From NCBI GenBank assembly GCA_902620455.1, contig CACNIG010000010.1, forward strand, positions 1 through 39,765: DNA of 39,765 nt. The letters are read 5' to 3'. Under the pieces are notes generated by a model. It was not told the DNA's origin. It did no database searches and was given only the letters and a program-made list of their open reading frames with translations. This document shows, one piece after another, positions 16,015-24,665 of the stretch (position 1 is the first letter of the stretch; each line of letters starts with the position of its first letter). Position numbers and translations under genes: made by a program. Source of the stretch: an uncultured Bacteroidota bacterium. Lineage in GTDB: Bacteria; Bacteroidota; Bacteroidia; Flavobacteriales; Flavobacteriaceae.

Positions 16015-19000
16015 ATGAAAATAAAAAAAATATTTAATCTAATAATGATTGTTGGACTTGCTGTTTTATTTTCAAACACAAATGTCTACTCTCAAAAAAA
16101 ATCAAAAAAAAATTCAGTAACATTTGAAAAAGTTCTTCATGAATCAGTTGAGTACAGGGAGATAGGTCCTTTTAGAGGGGGACGTTCTGCAGCAGTAGTT
16201 GGAGTTCCAGGTAATCCAAAACTATTTTATTTTGGTGCAACAGGTGGAGGTGTTTGGAAAACTGAAGATGGTGGTGAAACCTACGAGAATATTTCTGATG
16301 GATACTTTGGAGGAAGCATTGGTTCAATTGCAATTGCTAAAAATGATCCAAATGTAATTTATGTTGGAGGTGGGGAAGTAACAATTAGAGGGAATGTTTC
16401 ATCAGGGTATGGAGTTTTTAAAAGTGTAGATGCTGGAAAGACATGGACCTTCTCAGGTCTTCCGAATTCAAGACATATTCCAAGAATAGTTATTGACCCT
16501 AACAATAATGATATAGTTTATGCAGCTGTACTTGGAAACTTATATAAGCCTACTCAGGATAGAGGTGTTTACAAATCTATTGATGGAGGAACCACTTGGA
16601 AAAAAGTACTTTATGCTAATGATTTATCAGGTGCATTTGAAATCGTTCTTGACCCAAATAACTCAAGAGTGCTTTATGCATCAACTTGGAGAGTACAGAG
16701 AACACCTTCGAGTTTAAGCAGTGGAGGAGATGGATCAGATCTTTGGAAAAGTATAGACAGTGGTGAGAGCTGGACAAAGATTACTGGTAACTCAGGTTTC
16801 CCTACAGGCATAATTGGTGTAATCGGAGTCACTGTGTCACCTGTTAACTCAGAAAGAGTCTGGGCTATAGTTGAAAATCAAGACAAGGGTGGAGTATACA
16901 GATCTGATGATGGTGGTAAAAGTTGGACATACACAAATAGTAGCAGGTCTCTTAGACAAAGAGCTTGGTATTATTCAAAGATATATGCTGATACTCAAGA
17001 TATAGATGGTGTTTATGTTATGAATGTATCTTATCATTTCTCAGATGATGGTGGTAAAACTTTTGAGTCTCGTCGCGCCCCTCATGGAGATCATCATGAT
17101 CTTTGGATAGCTCCTGAGGATAATAACAGACTAATTATTGCTGATGATGGAGGTGCTCAAGTTTCATATGATAAAGGAAAAACTTGGAGTACCTATTATA
17201 ATCAGCCAACTGCACAGTATTATAGAGTAACAACAGATAACTCTTTTCCTTACAGAATTTATGTTGCACAACAAGATAATTCAACTCAGAGAGTAATGCA
17301 CAGAAGCCTCGGATATAGTATAGGTGAGAACGACTGGGAAAGTACTGCAGGTGGAGAATCTGGACACATAGCTATTGATCCAAATAATAATGATATTGTT
17401 TATGGTGGAAGTTATTTAGGTTTTCTAGAAAGAAAAAATCATGAAAAACAGACATCAAGAATAATTAATGTATGGCCAATTACTACTCTTGGAGAAGGAG
17501 CTGAAGCTATGAAGTATAGATTTAATTGGAATTTTCCAATAGCTTTTAGTAAGCACGATTCATCAAAGCTTTATACATATTCGAATCATGTACACCTATC
17601 AACTGACGAGGGACATAGCTGGGAAACAATTAGTCCGGATTTAACTCGAAATGATAAATCTAAACTTGTCTCTTCTGGTGGACCTATAACTCAAGATAAT
17701 ACTGGTGTCGAATACTATGCAACAATTTTTGCGGTTGATGAATCTCCACTTCAAGAAGGACTTATTTGGGTAGGAAGCGATGACGGATTAATTCATTTAA
17801 CAAAAGATGGAGGGGCTACTTGGGAAAATGTAACTCCAAAGAAAATGCCCGATTGGATGATGATAAATAGTATTGACGCTTCATCTTTTGACTCAGGAAC
17901 AGCATACATAGCTGGGACTAGATATAAACTTGGTGACTTTACACCATATCTATATGTAACTGATGATTATGGAAAAAATTGGAAACTCATAACTGATGGA
18001 ATTAAAGATGAACATTTTACTAGAGTTTTAAGATCAGATAAAGTGAATAAAAACATATTATATGCTGGAACCGAAACAGGAATGTATATTTCTTATGACA
18101 GAGGAAACAGTTGGAATGAATTTCAAAAAAATCTTCCAATTGTTCCAATTACAGATCTTACAATTAAAGATAACTCTTTAATTGTAGCAACCCAGGGAAG
18201 AAGTATATGGATGATTGATGACTTGACTGTATTTCATCAGCTAACTCCATCTACAGATCAGATAAAATTATACAAACCAAAGGACTCCTACAGAATGGGG
18301 GGTGCTGGAGGTAGAAAGTCTTTGAAAGCTGGAACAAATCTTCCAAATGGAGCAATTATTCATTATTTCATTCCAAATTATGATAAAGAAAACGATCAAG
18401 TGAGTCTTTCAATTCATTCATCAGATGGGACCCTTATAAAGGAATTTTCAAACAAGACTAAAGAGAATTTATTAAAAGTTAAAAATGGTGGTAATTCGTT
18501 CGTATGGAATATGAAATATCCTGGAGCAAAACGACTAGACAATATGGTTCTATGGGGAGCAGATTTTACAGGAGCTAAAGCAGTACCTGGAAATTACATC
18601 GTAAAATTAAAAGTCAATGACACTGAAATGACTCAAGAATTTACAATCCATAAAGACCCAACATCTGAGGGTTCTATTGATGACATTAAAGCGCAATTTG
18701 AATTTGTTAATGAAATAAACGGAGTGGTTGATAAAGCTCACAAAGCTATTGAGAACATCAGAAGTATGAAGACAAATCTAAAAAAGTTTCAATCAAATTA
18801 TGCTGATAATGAATTTGCAAAAGACTTGATTGAAGAATCAAAGTCTATCGTAGAGTCAATAGATAAAATTGAAAATGAACTTTATCAAACAAAGAATCAA
18901 AGTAATCAAGATCCTCTTAATTATGGAGTTAAGTTAACTAATAATTTAGGGAACTTAAACTCTGCTTTTAGAGGTAGTGATTTTGGACCAACAGTTCAAG

Positions 19001-19137
19001 ATGTTCAAGTTAAAAATGAGTTAATTGAGAAAGTGAATGCTCAATTAACAAAGTATGACAAAATTATTACAGAGGATATTCCTAATTTTAACTCAAGCTT
19101 CAAAAAACTTGAATTAGATTATTTAAATGTTTTATAG
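16015..19137 (+). CDS. Secreted Asp-box (BNR/VPS10-like) beta-propeller protein
   Basis: 1040 residues. Signal peptide at about 1-26 (ends NVYSQ). I count eleven Asp-box-type repeats of the form S/T-x-D-x-G-x-x-W/F, for example VWKTEDGGETYENI, VFKSVDAGKTWTF, VYKSIDGGTTWKK, LWKSIDSGESWTK, VYRSDDGGKSWTY and HLTKDGGATWENV, spread over about residues 75-700, consistent with one or two beta-propellers as in VPS10/sortilin-like proteins. The C-terminal 200 residues are charged and partly helical (from about 850), with no T9SS sorting domain visible. Often annotated 'glycosyl hydrolase', but no catalytic site is evident. The DUF2723 gene follows after about 30 nt, so co-transcription is likely. Confidence 0.9.
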   Translation: MKIKKIFNLIMIVGLAVLFSNTNVYSQKKSKKNSVTFEKVLHESVEYREIGPFRGGRSAAVVGVPGNPKLFYFGATGGGVWKTEDGGETYENISDGYFGGSIGSIAIAKNDPNVIYVGGGEVTIRGNVSSGYGVFKSVDAGKTWTFSGLPNSRHIPRIVIDPNNNDIVYAAVLGNLYKPTQDRGVYKSIDGGTTWKKVLYANDLSGAFEIVLDPNNSRVLYASTWRVQRTPSSLSSGGDGSDLWKSIDSGESWTKITGNSGFPTGIIGVIGVTVSPVNSERVWAIVENQDKGGVYRSDDGGKSWTYTNSSRSLRQRAWYYSKIYADTQDIDGVYVMNVSYHFSDDGGKTFESRRAPHGDHHDLWIAPEDNNRLIIADDGGAQVSYDKGKTWSTYYNQPTAQYYRVTTDNSFPYRIYVAQQDNSTQRVMHRSLGYSIGENDWESTAGGESGHIAIDPNNNDIVYGGSYLGFLERKNHEKQTSRIINVWPITTLGEGAEAMKYRFNWNFPIAFSKHDSSKLYTYSNHVHLSTDEGHSWETISPDLTRNDKSKLVSSGGPITQDNTGVEYYATIFAVDESPLQEGLIWVGSDDGLIHLTKDGGATWENVTPKKMPDWMMINSIDASSFDSGTAYIAGTRYKLGDFTPYLYVTDDYGKNWKLITDGIKDEHFTRVLRSDKVNKNILYAGTETGMYISYDRGNSWNEFQKNLPIVPITDLTIKDNSLIVATQGRSIWMIDDLTVFHQLTPSTDQIKLYKPKDSYRMGGAGGRKSLKAGTNLPNGAIIHYFIPNYDKENDQVSLSIHSSDGTLIKEFSNKTKENLLKVKNGGNSFVWNMKYPGAKRLDNMVLWGADFTGAKAVPGNYIVKLKVNDTEMTQEFTIHKDPTSEGSIDDIKAQFEFVNEINGVVDKAHKAIENIRSMKTNLKKFQSNYADNEFAKDLIEESKSIVESIDKIENELYQTKNQSNQDPLNYGVKLTNNLGNLNSAFRGSDFGPTVQDVQVKNELIEKVNAQLTKYDKIITEDIPNFNSSFKKLELDYLNVL

Positions 19138-19167
19138 TCATTAAATAATTTTTAATAATTGACTGAT

Positions 19168-22100
19168 ATGCCCGAAACGAAGTTTCGAAAAATCAATAAT
19201 TTAATTGGATGGCTCCTTTTTTCAGTAGCCCTGATTACTTACGGGCTAACCGTTGAGCCAACTGCAAGTTATTGGGACGCTGGAGAGTATATTTCTACAT
19301 CAGCAAAGCTACAAGTGGGTCATCCACCTGGTGCACCATTCTTTCAGATGATGGGAGCAGTTTTCTCTATGTTTGCCGCAAATAATGAGTCTATTGCAAT
19401 TGCTGTAAACTTTTTGTCAGTTGTATCTAGTGCGTTTGTAATCCTTTTTCTTTTTTGGTCGACCACATTATTTCTAAAAAAAATATCTAAGAAAAATAAT
19501 TTTAAAAATGACACAAATATTTTACTTAGTTCATCAATTGGTGCTTTAGCATTTACATTCTCTGACAGCTTCTGGTTCAATGCTGTTGAGACTGAAGTAT
19601 ATGCACTAGCCATGCTTTTTTTATCTGCTACATTTTGGTGTGGTCTTAGATGGGAAAAAGATTTTGATAATAAAAGAGGTGATAAGTGGTTATTACTTAT
19701 CTGTTTTTTGATTGGGCTCTCATTTGGAGTTCATTTCATGGCAATACTTACTATTCCTGCAATAGGGATGATTTATTTCTTTAAAAAGTATGAAAAAATA
19801 ACTATTAAAAATTTTGTTTTAGCTAACATAATATCAGTTTCAATACTACTCTTTATTTTCAAACTTTTACTTCCCTCTACCCTATCTCTATTTGGCCAAC
19901 TAGAAGTATTCTTTGTAAACTCAATTGGTCTGCCGTTTAATTCTGGGACAATTATTGCGGCTTTTTTAATAGTCTTCTTTTTCTACAAATCTCTAAGTTA
20001 CACTAGGTTAAAGGGGATGGTTCAGGCTAATACACTAATATTATGTGTCCTGTTTATTTTTATTGGATTCTCATCTTGGCTGATGCTTCCGATTAGATCA
20101 AATGCTAATACTGTAATTAATGAAAATTCTCCTTCTGATGCTAGAACTCTTTTAGCATATTATAGACTTGAGCAATATCCAAAAACATATCTGTTTTATG
20201 GACCAATGTTCTCAGACATATATGCTCCACAGGATGAAAAGGAACCATATGTAGATGGAAAACCAAAATATGAAAGAGACTATAAAACAAATAAATATAA
20301 AATTGTTAATTACTGGAAAGATTCTGAGATAAATTCAAACTCTAATCACAGAGGACTTATACCTAGACTTTGGAGTTCAAGTCATGCAGGAAATTATATG
20401 AATTTTACAAATCCCTTAAAATTTGAAATACTGGATAGATATAAATCTGAAGAGGTTATTGTAGAGAGTGTCAATGAATTTAAAAGTAGAGAACTTTCTG
20501 GAGAACTTTCTGGAGATGATTATAATGAGTTCTTCAGATCTCTTGGTCCATACCTTAATATTAGCAAGCCTTCACTTTTTGATAATCTTAATTTTCTATT
20601 CTCATATCAAATTAATTACATGTACTGGCGATATTTTTTATGGAATTTTGCAGGTAGACAAAATGATGTTCAGGGAGAATACAATATCCTTAACGGAAAC
20701 TGGATAAGTGGAATAAATTTTATAGATCAGCTAAGACTGGGTAATCAATCAGAACTTAGTGAAGACCAGAAAAATAACAAGGCCAGAAATACATATTTTT
20801 TCCTCCCTCTAATACTGGGAATAATTGGTTTGTTGTATTGCTACAAGTATGACATCAAGTCTTTTTGGACATTACTTTTACTGTTTCTTTTTACAGGACT
20901 TGCATTAAAATTTTATTTAAACGAAAGGCCCTTTGAACCAAGAGAAAGAGATTATGCATTAGTTGGATCCTTTTATATTTTTTCTATTTGGATAGGTATG
21001 GGATTCACTGCAATCATGAACTATATCAAAAAATATGAAAACAAAGTATCAAGATCCATTATATATGTATTATGTATTGCTGCTGTTCCTTTTCTTATGG
21101 GATATAATAACTGGGACGATCATGATAGGTCAGACAGGTATACAGCTCAATCAATTTCGAAAGCATATCTACAATCTATAGATGAAGATAAAGATGCAAT
21201 GATTTTTACTATCGGTGACAATGATACTTTTGCGCTATGGTATGCTCAAGAAATTGAGGAGTTTAGAACAGATGTTAGAACTATAAATACTAGCCTTTTA
21301 GCAACAGACTGGTATATTGATCAAATGAAAAGAAGAGCATATGAGAGCAGTCCGATTCCATCACAAATGGAACATGCACAATATGCTTTTGGAGTAAGAG
21401 ATTATATAAGATATGAGAACTTATTAGATTCTATTAGGTGGGATATAAATGATTTTGTTGATTGGGTAGCAAGTGATAATCCAAGAACAAAATATAGAAA
21501 TTTAATTACTCAATCAGGAGGAGATACAAGCGATTATCCAGAAAATGCACTTGAGACAGTATTCTATCCAACTAATAAGATCAGACTCCCCGTAAATAAG
21601 GAAAACGTAATTAAAAGTGGGCTAGTTAAAGAAAAAGATAGTGATCTAATCCTAGATTACATTGACATAGATTTACCTGAGACTATTATTACAAAAAATC
21701 AAATAATGATGTTAGACATCCTCGCTAACAACAATTGGGAAAGACCAATTTATTTTACCGGAGGTAGCTATGAGGAGTCTGAATATATTTGGATGAAAGA
21801 TTATCTTCAACTCGATGGACTTGTCTATAAATTGGTTCCTATAAAAACTTCAATTGAAAATAACCCATATGAAATGGGGAGGATTGACTCAGATTTAATG
21901 TATAATATTGTGAAAAAATGGTCTTGGGGTAATTCTGAAAGTGATGAGATATATCACGATCCTGAAACAAGAAAAAATAGTATTTCTTTTAGAGGTAATC
22001 TATCTAGATTGTCTGAAAAGTTAATTTCAGAGGGAGAATACGAAAAAGCTGAAGAGATATTAGATTTGGCTTTTTCTAAAATGCCAATTGATTATTATGG

Positions 22101-22677
22101 ATATTACAGTCTTTGGACACCACTAGTCAAATCCTATTATGATATAGGAAAGAGTGAGAAAGTAAAAGAAATAGTTCAAAAATTATCTTTTAAATATTCC
22201 GATAGATTAAGTTATTTTTCTTCGCTTGAGATATTTAATCAGTATGATGTAGGTGAGGAAATTATTTCAGATATCGAGAGGTTTAGAAACTTAATTGAAA
22301 CAATTCAAGAATCTGGTGAGAGAGAGATTCTAGCTGATCAAATAAAAAGTTTTATATCAAGCTCTGAGCAGTTTAACTATATATATGGTGAATATGATTA
22401 TTATATTTCTCTATCAAACTTTTTAGTTTCACTTCTAGAATTAAATGAATTTGAATACTCAATGAGTGTGATAGATAAGATTGAAGAGCAATTGATTAGA
22501 AGAGTCTCTGTTTTCTCAAATATTGATGAGGATGAACAGGTCTATTACTTGGAGGGCATAACATCTGATATCAACCAGTACAGTAGGCTAATAAATCAAA
22601 TAGAAGTATATGATATTGATGCATACAATAAATATGATAAGAATCTAAAAGATATGTTAGCTAGGATGATTGAATAA
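19168..22677 (+). CDS. DUF2723 multispanning membrane protein (putative GT117 / protein O-glycosyltransferase)
   Basis: About 1169 residues from ATG 19168; a TTG at 19161-frame position 19159 would add three residues, but the ATG is preferred. The N-terminal half is a multi-helix membrane domain with SYWDAGEYI (about 35-42) and GHPPGAP (51-57), the conserved start of DUF2723. These are GT-C-like enzymes related to TMEM260, placed in family GT117. The acidic residues in WDAGEY are in the right place for catalysis. A second region, KFYLNERPFEPRERDYALVG, is also typical. The C-terminal ~180 residues are soluble and helical, TPR-like. A role in periplasmic protein O-glycosylation is plausible from the family but not shown here. 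Confidence 0.88.
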   Translation: MPETKFRKINNLIGWLLFSVALITYGLTVEPTASYWDAGEYISTSAKLQVGHPPGAPFFQMMGAVFSMFAANNESIAIAVNFLSVVSSAFVILFLFWSTTLFLKKISKKNNFKNDTNILLSSSIGALAFTFSDSFWFNAVETEVYALAMLFLSATFWCGLRWEKDFDNKRGDKWLLLICFLIGLSFGVHFMAILTIPAIGMIYFFKKYEKITIKNFVLANIISVSILLFIFKLLLPSTLSLFGQLEVFFVNSIGLPFNSGTIIAAFLIVFFFYKSLSYTRLKGMVQANTLILCVLFIFIGFSSWLMLPIRSNANTVINENSPSDARTLLAYYRLEQYPKTYLFYGPMFSDIYAPQDEKEPYVDGKPKYERDYKTNKYKIVNYWKDSEINSNSNHRGLIPRLWSSSHAGNYMNFTNPLKFEILDRYKSEEVIVESVNEFKSRELSGELSGDDYNEFFRSLGPYLNISKPSLFDNLNFLFSYQINYMYWRYFLWNFAGRQNDVQGEYNILNGNWISGINFIDQLRLGNQSELSEDQKNNKARNTYFFLPLILGIIGLLYCYKYDIKSFWTLLLLFLFTGLALKFYLNERPFEPRERDYALVGSFYIFSIWIGMGFTAIMNYIKKYENKVSRSIIYVLCIAAVPFLMGYNNWDDHDRSDRYTAQSISKAYLQSIDEDKDAMIFTIGDNDTFALWYAQEIEEFRTDVRTINTSLLATDWYIDQMKRRAYESSPIPSQMEHAQYAFGVRDYIRYENLLDSIRWDINDFVDWVASDNPRTKYRNLITQSGGDTSDYPENALETVFYPTNKIRLPVNKENVIKSGLVKEKDSDLILDYIDIDLPETIITKNQIMMLDILANNNWERPIYFTGGSYEESEYIWMKDYLQLDGLVYKLVPIKTSIENNPYEMGRIDSDLMYNIVKKWSWGNSESDEIYHDPETRKNSISFRGNLSRLSEKLISEGEYEKAEEILDLAFSKMPIDYYGYYSLWTPLVKSYYDIGKSEKVKEIVQKLSFKYSDRLSYFSSLEIFNQYDVGEEIISDIERFRNLIETIQESGEREILADQIKSFISSSEQFNYIYGEYDYYISLSNFLVSLLELNEFEYSMSVIDKIEEQLIRRVSVFSNIDEDEQVYYLEGITSDINQYSRLINQIEVYDIDAYNKYDKNLKDMLARMIE

Positions 22678-22698
22678 AAAAAGCTTAACTAACTCATA

Positions 22699-22719
22699 AA
22701 CATAAATTCAACAAAATAT
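22699..22719. repeat. 21-bp direct repeat, upstream copy
   Basis: Exact 21-nt match to 23219-23239, containing the core CATAAATTCAACAAAATAT. This copy lies in the 49-nt gap between the DUF2723 stop and the end of the convergent thioredoxin-like gene. Confidence 0.9.
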
Positions 22720-22726
22720 TTACAAT

Positions 22727-23026
22727 CTAGTTAAGCTGGTCTTTCATTAAACTTATTAGTGTGTTAGCATCTTGATCACCGCTTTGTCTCCATACCATTT
22801 CTCCAAATTTATAGATCATTAAAGTCGGGATGACTTTCACTCTTAATGCTTCCGAAAGTTTAATATTCTTTTCAGTATTTATTTTAATTACTTTTCCCTT
22901 ATCCCCAAGCGCAGCAGCAACATCCTTTAAAATAGGGTGTAGATTATTAGATAACTCATCAAACTCACTAAAAAAAACGAGTAGTAATGGCTTTTTCTCA
23001 TCTAATAACTCTCCAAACTTGGACAT
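22727..23026 (-). CDS. Thioredoxin-fold protein lacking the active-site cysteines
   Basis: 99 residues, thioredoxin length, no signal peptide. The fold markers are present: LLLVFF strand at 14-19, VIKINTEKN (second strand, where the family has VDVDxN), the cis-proline in VKVIPTLMIY (about 77), and the C-terminal MVWRQSGDQ typical of flavobacterial thioredoxins. At the place of WCGPCK the sequence is FDELSN (22-27), so both catalytic Cys are replaced (Asp23 and Ser26), and there is no Cys anywhere in the protein. A disulfide-reductase role is therefore excluded; it may be a chaperone-like or regulatory relative. It converges on DUF2723. Confidence 0.85.
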   Translation of the reverse strand: MSKFGELLDEKKPLLLVFFSEFDELSNNLHPILKDVAAALGDKGKVIKINTEKNIKLSEALRVKVIPTLMIYKFGEMVWRQSGDQDANTLISLMKDQLN

Positions 23027-23116
23027 ATTAACTGTAATTTATGGCGAAAGTATAAATTTTTTCTATTTAAATCCAAATATTCTTATCTCTATTATATTGG
23101 TTACTAAGAAGTTCAG

Positions 23117-23187
23117 TTAATATTAATTTAACATTAAGCACTTAACTGATAACATATTATTAATAATTATTTCATTATAAGTTAAGT
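23117..23187 (+). promoter_or_regulatory. TTAAC-rich upstream region of the lipoprotein gene
   Basis: Hexamers TTAATA (23117), TTAACA (23128), TTAACT (23142), ATAACA (23149), TTAATA (23160) and TTAAGT (23182) occur here. Some are 11 nt apart (117/128, 149/160), but the register is broken between 128 and 149. The same three hexamer forms (TTAACA, TTAACT, ATAACA) make up the clean 11-bp array upstream of 29471. The region is upstream of a -7 box at 23208. A shared operator is possible but weak, as the region is very AT-rich. Confidence 0.3.
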
Positions 23188-23207
23188 TAATTAGATGATT
23201 AAGAGGA

Positions 23208-23215
23208 TATATTTG
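23208..23215 (+). promoter_or_regulatory. Candidate -7 box for the lipoprotein-TonB-PiT unit
   Basis: TATATTTG matches TAnnTTTG, 29 nt before the ATG at 23245. The predicted transcript start near 23220 would make the leader coincide almost exactly with the 21-bp repeat copy at 23219-23239. No -33 TTG is evident. Confidence 0.45.
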
Positions 23216-23218
23216 GTC

Positions 23219-23239
23219 AACATAAATTCAACAAAATAT
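23219..23239. repeat. 21-bp direct repeat, copy in the lipoprotein leader
   Basis: Exact copy of 22699-22719, ending 5 nt before the ATG at 23245. It likely forms most of the 5' untranslated leader of the lipoprotein mRNA. Confidence 0.9.
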
Positions 23240-23244
23240 ATATA

Positions 23245-24555
23245 ATGAAAAATAAAATTTACTCTTTAATACTTACTTCAGGAATCTTATTTCTTTCTTG
23301 TGAAAAGGATCCTGAAACTGTATATGAAACAATTACAGTTACTGAAACTGTAGTTGTTACTGAAACTGAAACTGTAACTGTAGAGGTTCCAGCAACAGTT
23401 ACTATTCCTGAAACTCAAACTGTTGGTTCAGATAGTGGTATCTACTACATAAACGAGGATACAACTTGGACAAATGACAGGATTTGGATTATGGATGGAA
23501 AAATAGTAGTTCAAGATCAAGTAACTCTAACCATTCAACCAGGTACTATTATTAAATCTACTAGTTTGACAGGTGTAGATTCTACAGCTTTAATCGTTGC
23601 AAAAGGTGGAAAGATTCAAGCAGCTGGTACTGCTGATGCTCCAATTGTCTTTACTGACATTGGAGATCAACTTGATTATACTCATACTAATCGTGTTAGT
23701 CCAAATAGGGTTGCTACTGACACAGGTAAGTGGGGTGGAATTATAATATTAGGAAATGCAGTTGTAGGAGAAGATGGTGGTGAAGATGACATTGAAGGTA
23801 TTGCATCAGGATACCCATGGACGAAGTATGGAGGTACAAACAATACCGAAAACTCTGGAGTCATGAACTACGTTTCAATCAGACATAATGGTATAGCAAT
23901 TAGTGAGGGTAACGAGATTCAGGGTCTTACCATGGGAGGTGTTGGTTCTGGAACTACAATCTCTAACATTGAAGTTGTAGGAAGTGACGATGATGGTATC
24001 GAAATTTTTGGAGGTACTGTTAATGTAACTAATCTAGTTATTTATGCAAACACAGATGATGCAGTTGATTTAGATGAAGGTTATGCTGGAACTATAACAA
24101 ATGTTGTAGTTCAAACAAAAGCTGCTACAGATAATATTTTTGAAATTGATGGTACTGAAGATTCAACAGATGCAAACGATGGACAATTTACTATTAAAGA
24201 TGTTACATATATTGGAGTTGAAGGCAACACAACCAAGACAGATCAATTAGGTCACTGGAAGTCAGATGCAACTGGAACAACTGAAAATGTCCTCTACACA
24301 GTAATGGATGGTCAAGTAATTGAGGGGATTGACGCTGACACATATAGTGCAACAGCAACAACAAATGCAGTCAATACTTTAATTTTCAAAAATTTTCAGT
24401 TTCAAACAACAACAACATTAGCTGCTATTCTTGCTAATACAGCAGATACAACAACTGCAACTCCAGCATGGGCGTCTGTTGTCTCTAGTGGTAGTGTAGG
24501 AGCTGATACATCGGTATTTGGCTGGACAATGTGGTACCAAACAACACAACAATAA
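23245..24555 (+). CDS. Surface-type lipoprotein with Thr/Glu/Val stalk and beta-helix-like domain
   Basis: 436 residues. Lipoprotein signal with Cys19 in LFLSC. Residues about 25-60 are a low-complexity stalk of TVTET/TETETVTVEV repeats. The rest resembles a right-handed beta-helix: GKIVVQDQVTLTIQPGTII, LIVAKGGKIQAAGT, ISNIEVVGSDDDGIEIFGG, NLVIYANTDDAVDLDEG and so on. No catalytic motif was recognised; such proteins are often misnamed 'multidrug transporter'. It is followed by a hairpin and then a TonB receptor, so a ligand-capturing partner of that receptor is likely (inference, by analogy with SusD-like lipoproteins, although it is not SusD). Confidence 0.88.
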   Translation: MKNKIYSLILTSGILFLSCEKDPETVYETITVTETVVVTETETVTVEVPATVTIPETQTVGSDSGIYYINEDTTWTNDRIWIMDGKIVVQDQVTLTIQPGTIIKSTSLTGVDSTALIVAKGGKIQAAGTADAPIVFTDIGDQLDYTHTNRVSPNRVATDTGKWGGIIILGNAVVGEDGGEDDIEGIASGYPWTKYGGTNNTENSGVMNYVSIRHNGIAISEGNEIQGLTMGGVGSGTTISNIEVVGSDDDGIEIFGGTVNVTNLVIYANTDDAVDLDEGYAGTITNVVVQTKAATDNIFEIDGTEDSTDANDGQFTIKDVTYIGVEGNTTKTDQLGHWKSDATGTTENVLYTVMDGQVIEGIDADTYSATATTNAVNTLIFKNFQFQTTTTLAAILANTADTTTATPAWASVVSSGSVGADTSVFGWTMWYQTTQQ

Positions 24556-24614
24556 TATTAATATAGAGTAAATTCTTATTTCATATTATTGTTTAGTTTA
24601 TAACCTAAACCAAA

Positions 24615-24649
24615 AAAAGTTTCGCTAGATAAACTCTAGCGAAACTTTT
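24615..24649. terminator. Perfect 15-bp stem-loop between lipoprotein and TonB receptor genes
   Basis: The arms 24615-24629 (ends TTTCGCTAGA) and 24635-24649 (starts TCTAGCGAAA) are perfectly complementary over 15 bp with a 5-nt loop TAAAC. On the plus strand the stem ends in TTTT and is followed by AG, a weak T-tract; on the minus strand it is followed by a longer T-run. It ends 16 nt before the receptor ATG. It may act as a partial terminator or mRNA stabiliser that sets the lipoprotein-to-receptor ratio. Confidence 0.8.
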
Positions 24650-24665
24650 AGTTAAATTATATAAT

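Noticed and set aside
22682-22737. 10-bp perfect inverted repeat (AGCTTAACTA / TAGTTAAGCT) around the DUF2723-thioredoxin gap
   Set aside because: The 36-nt loop is too long for a normal terminator, there is no T-tract directly after the right arm, and the right arm overlaps coding sequence; could be chance.
22830-23120. 96-codon plus-strand frame over the thioredoxin-like gene
   Set aside because: Mirror frame of the thioredoxin-like gene with low-quality composition; the minus-strand product has clear family sequence.
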